Assembly (NCBI GenBank): GCA_964464925.1
Contig: CAYXLI010000006.1
Location: forward strand, 195,604 to 259,603
Reading direction: 5' to 3'
From: CAYXLI01 sp964464925
GTDB lineage: Bacteria > Acidobacteriota > Terriglobia > Bryobacterales > Bryobacteraceae
DNA length: 64,000 nt
This document shows, one piece after another, positions 62,599 through 64,000 of the stretch (position 1 is its first letter; the number at the start of each line of letters is the position of its first letter). The position numbers were made by a program, and so were the translations under genes. The notes beneath the pieces are model-generated. The model had not been told where the DNA came from and made no database searches. It saw nothing but the letters and a program-made list of their open reading frames with translations.

Positions 62599-62991
62599 CT
62601 AAGTATGCGCGGTCCTCCTGAGGGCCCAAATCAGCCAAGTTCGAAGTGGCATCAAGAAAGGCGGATTTTTCACGAGTACCGACAACATGGCTAATACCAC
62701 TGCAAATGCTGGTATCCCGATTAGAGCAACGACATACAGTAATAATGTTTTTGAGGATCCAATTGCAAATTGAGTGAAGAGCCTCAAAGAAGCGGCCGCA
62801 GTCGCGATCTCCAACGATAGAAAAATTAAAAAGGCGAACGTTCCCAATCTCGAGCTTTCTTTACCCTCCTTTGCCATTCCGGAAAGAGCGAATCCGTCCG
62901 CTGTGATCCCATATGACCAACTAACGACCAGGGACTGAGACGCCCCTATGAGCAACACACAAATCAATGCCCAGAGACAAAACTTGCGCAT
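62599..62991 (-). CDS. Small membrane protein, possible immunity protein
   Basis: This 130-residue protein starts MRKFCLWALICVLLIG with AAGAGA just before. It has about four transmembrane helices (LWALICVLLIGAS, TFAFLIFLSLEIATAAASL, LLLYVVALIGIPAFAVVLAML) and no known family. It starts six bases past the stop of the Rhs toxin-tip frame. Rhs toxins usually have an immunity gene directly downstream, and a membrane protein would protect from the other side of the membrane. Confidence 0.55.
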   Translation of the reverse strand: MRKFCLWALICVLLIGASQSLVVSWSYGITADGFALSGMAKEGKESSRLGTFAFLIFLSLEIATAAASLRLFTQFAIGSSKTLLLYVVALIGIPAFAVVLAMLSVLVKNPPFLMPLRTWLIWALRRTAHT

Positions 62992-62996
62992 ATCTC

Positions 62997-63557
62997 TTAG
63001 TTCACGCCAATCCACACTTCCCATCCAAAGGCCAAAGCGGACGGCCGATTTGGACTGAAGCCACCACTCCCACCTATGTACCGAGCGGCGCTGTTGCTAT
63101 TCGGTCCATTGAACGGATCGTATTTTATTCTTCCCTTAGGAAAGGAATCGGCCGCAGCCAGCATTCTATCAACCGAGTCACAGTCACTCCTCGACGGGCG
63201 TAAGGTACTCGACCACGCCAGCCTTTGGCCAGAATTGTCCATGCCGTTTGCGTCACCCGATTTCGTCCAGATGCGAAGATACTCGACACCATCTATCTTG
63301 TCTGGGCCGCCGGAGATGATAAATCGTTGTCCCTTCCGGTTCTGGACCCACCAGAAGGAGTGATCGGCCGGCAATATGTCAGTGATACCGAATCTCTTGA
63401 CGAGATCAGGAGCCCACTCAACATCTCGATACTTCAGCTGTGCGAAACAATCCGGAGACTCATCGGCGGAATCAGCGCCACCTATACCCGGATCCGCTTC
63501 CGCGATGCAGAGGGGGACATTCACGGTTTCCAACAATCGAGATACCGGATTAACCAC
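62997..63557 (-). CDS. Rhs toxin-tip domain, detached by an in-frame TAG
   Basis: This 186-residue frame follows the Rhs core in the same reading frame after a TAG. It has HSFWWVQNRKGQRFIISGGPD, IKYDPFNGPNSNSAARY and PSALAFGWEVWIGV. The GPNSN and terminal GW motifs are typical of a C-terminal domain in Rhs-core proteins. His, Asp and Asn residues could make a hydrolase site but the activity is unknown. A GTG start is possible (63557); otherwise it needs stop read-through. Confidence 0.6.
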   Translation of the reverse strand: MVNPVSRLLETVNVPLCIAEADPGIGGADSADESPDCFAQLKYRDVEWAPDLVKRFGITDILPADHSFWWVQNRKGQRFIISGGPDKIDGVEYLRIWTKSGDANGMDNSGQRLAWSSTLRPSRSDCDSVDRMLAAADSFPKGRIKYDPFNGPNSNSAARYIGGSGGFSPNRPSALAFGWEVWIGVN

Positions 63558-63566
63558 AACCTCACA

Positions 63567-64000
63567 CTAACCTGCGAGACGGCGGTACACCGCATTCTGA
63601 ATATTGTAAAAGGGGTCCCAGAACCCGTACCCATTAAGCGGATCAAATGGATCAAATTGACCACCTTCAGTGCTGGCTGTCTCTTGCGCGTAGAGCCCTG
63701 TCGGATCCCCAAAATTCACCGGATCCCCCTCCACATATGCATACCGGTTCCACGACCCAGGATCGCCCACACCCCCGCTGGCCTGATACGGATCCGGCGT
63801 CAAAAATCTCCCCATTGGAGCCGAGTAATACCGCTGGTCCGCATAATCCAGCGCCGTAGTCTTATCCCGATAGTACGTCGCGAACGAGTCCGAGTTCTGC
63901 ATGACGCCGCTCCGCTCCTCGCCATAGGGATAATAGTTCCCATTCGACCCCAGCCGGTCACGCACCGCCAGCTTCTTCCCGCCAAACCACAACTGCGTGC
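63567..64000 (-). CDS. Rhs repeat-core protein, C-terminal part
   Basis: The gene continues past the window, and only its 3' end is seen. RYYSAPMGRFLTPDPYQASG with SWNRYAYVEGDPVNFGDPTG is the classical Rhs core that precedes a variable toxin tip. It follows the tip-specific linker GGQFDPFDPLNGYG. The frame ends in TAG (63567-63569), and the tip continues in frame after it. The full protein would be a surface-displayed toxin carrier. Confidence 0.85.
   Translation of the reverse strand, partial: TQLWFGGKKLAVRDRLGSNGNYYPYGEERSGVMQNSDSFATYYRDKTTALDYADQRYYSAPMGRFLTPDPYQASGGVGDPGSWNRYAYVEGDPVNFGDPTGLYAQETASTEGGQFDPFDPLNGYGFWDPFYNIQNAVYRRLAG

Overview
The window looks like a chromosome scaffold from an Acidobacteriota member, probably the Bryobacterales/Solibacter group. 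The signs are a GC-rich genome, two very long Oar-type TonB-dependent receptors and the remnant of a third, Planctomycetes/Acidobacteria-style c-type cytochrome enzymes, many single-domain secreted enzymes with signal peptides, and a PHP-fused polymerase X. A run of exactly 100 N (21848-21947) marks a scaffold join, so this is a draft assembly. The taxonomy is inferred from gene content only.

Layout. 1-7.3 kb: a LysM/BON-like gene fragment, an exported phosphodiesterase with a PKD tail, a decayed TonB-receptor end with its terminator, an exported HpcH/HpaI aldolase-like protein, a small sigma-like protein, an M24 enzyme with unusual ligands and a TPP enzyme. 7.8-12.9 kb: clpB-lon behind a HAIR-like (HspR-type) operator. 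13-20.4 kb: a tight minus-strand MoxR / DUF58 / BatA-like / VWA operon ending in a Tat-exported SelA-fold PLP protein. 20.5-26 kb: a membrane-anchored unknown, a CYTH protein, tRNA-Arg, the scaffold gap and TonB receptor 1. 26-41 kb: metX-metW, hpt translationally coupled to a kinase-like/nuclease-like fusion, kynureninase, a haem-c monooxygenase-like protein, polX, a Nudix hydrolase, a GT2 enzyme, signal peptidase I, a GH3 glucosidase, a Mut7-C protein, an ankyrin protein and YjbQ.

41.1-46.1 kb is the most interesting block. It is a five-gene type III-A CRISPR effector operon (cas10-csm2-csm3-csm4-csm5) with no cas6, no cas1/cas2, no CRISPR array and no CARF effector in the window. Its Cas10 starts directly at the first palm domain, so the HD DNase is absent, while the GGDD cyclase motif is intact. 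Csm3 keeps its catalytic Asp. Csm2 carries a roughly 90-residue RG/GDRG-rich disordered N-terminus. These features suggest a trimmed RNA-cleaving, cyclic-oligoadenylate-producing complex that takes its crRNA and effectors from elsewhere, and whose small subunit may bind RNA or phase-separate.

46.2-56.9 kb: glpK, two small stress-like proteins, TonB receptor 2, a histidine phosphatase coupled to rlmH, a charged exported protein, a large DyP peroxidase and a PAP2 phosphatase. 56.9-64 kb is a degraded, mobile region. It holds an NrfD-type pseudogene, a di-haem cytochrome flanked by a 109-bp direct repeat copied from the PAP2 gene start, an orphan phage terminase large subunit, a broken IS3-family element, and the 3' end of an Rhs gene. 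The Rhs toxin-like tip is separated by an in-frame TAG and followed by a small membrane protein that may be its immunity partner.
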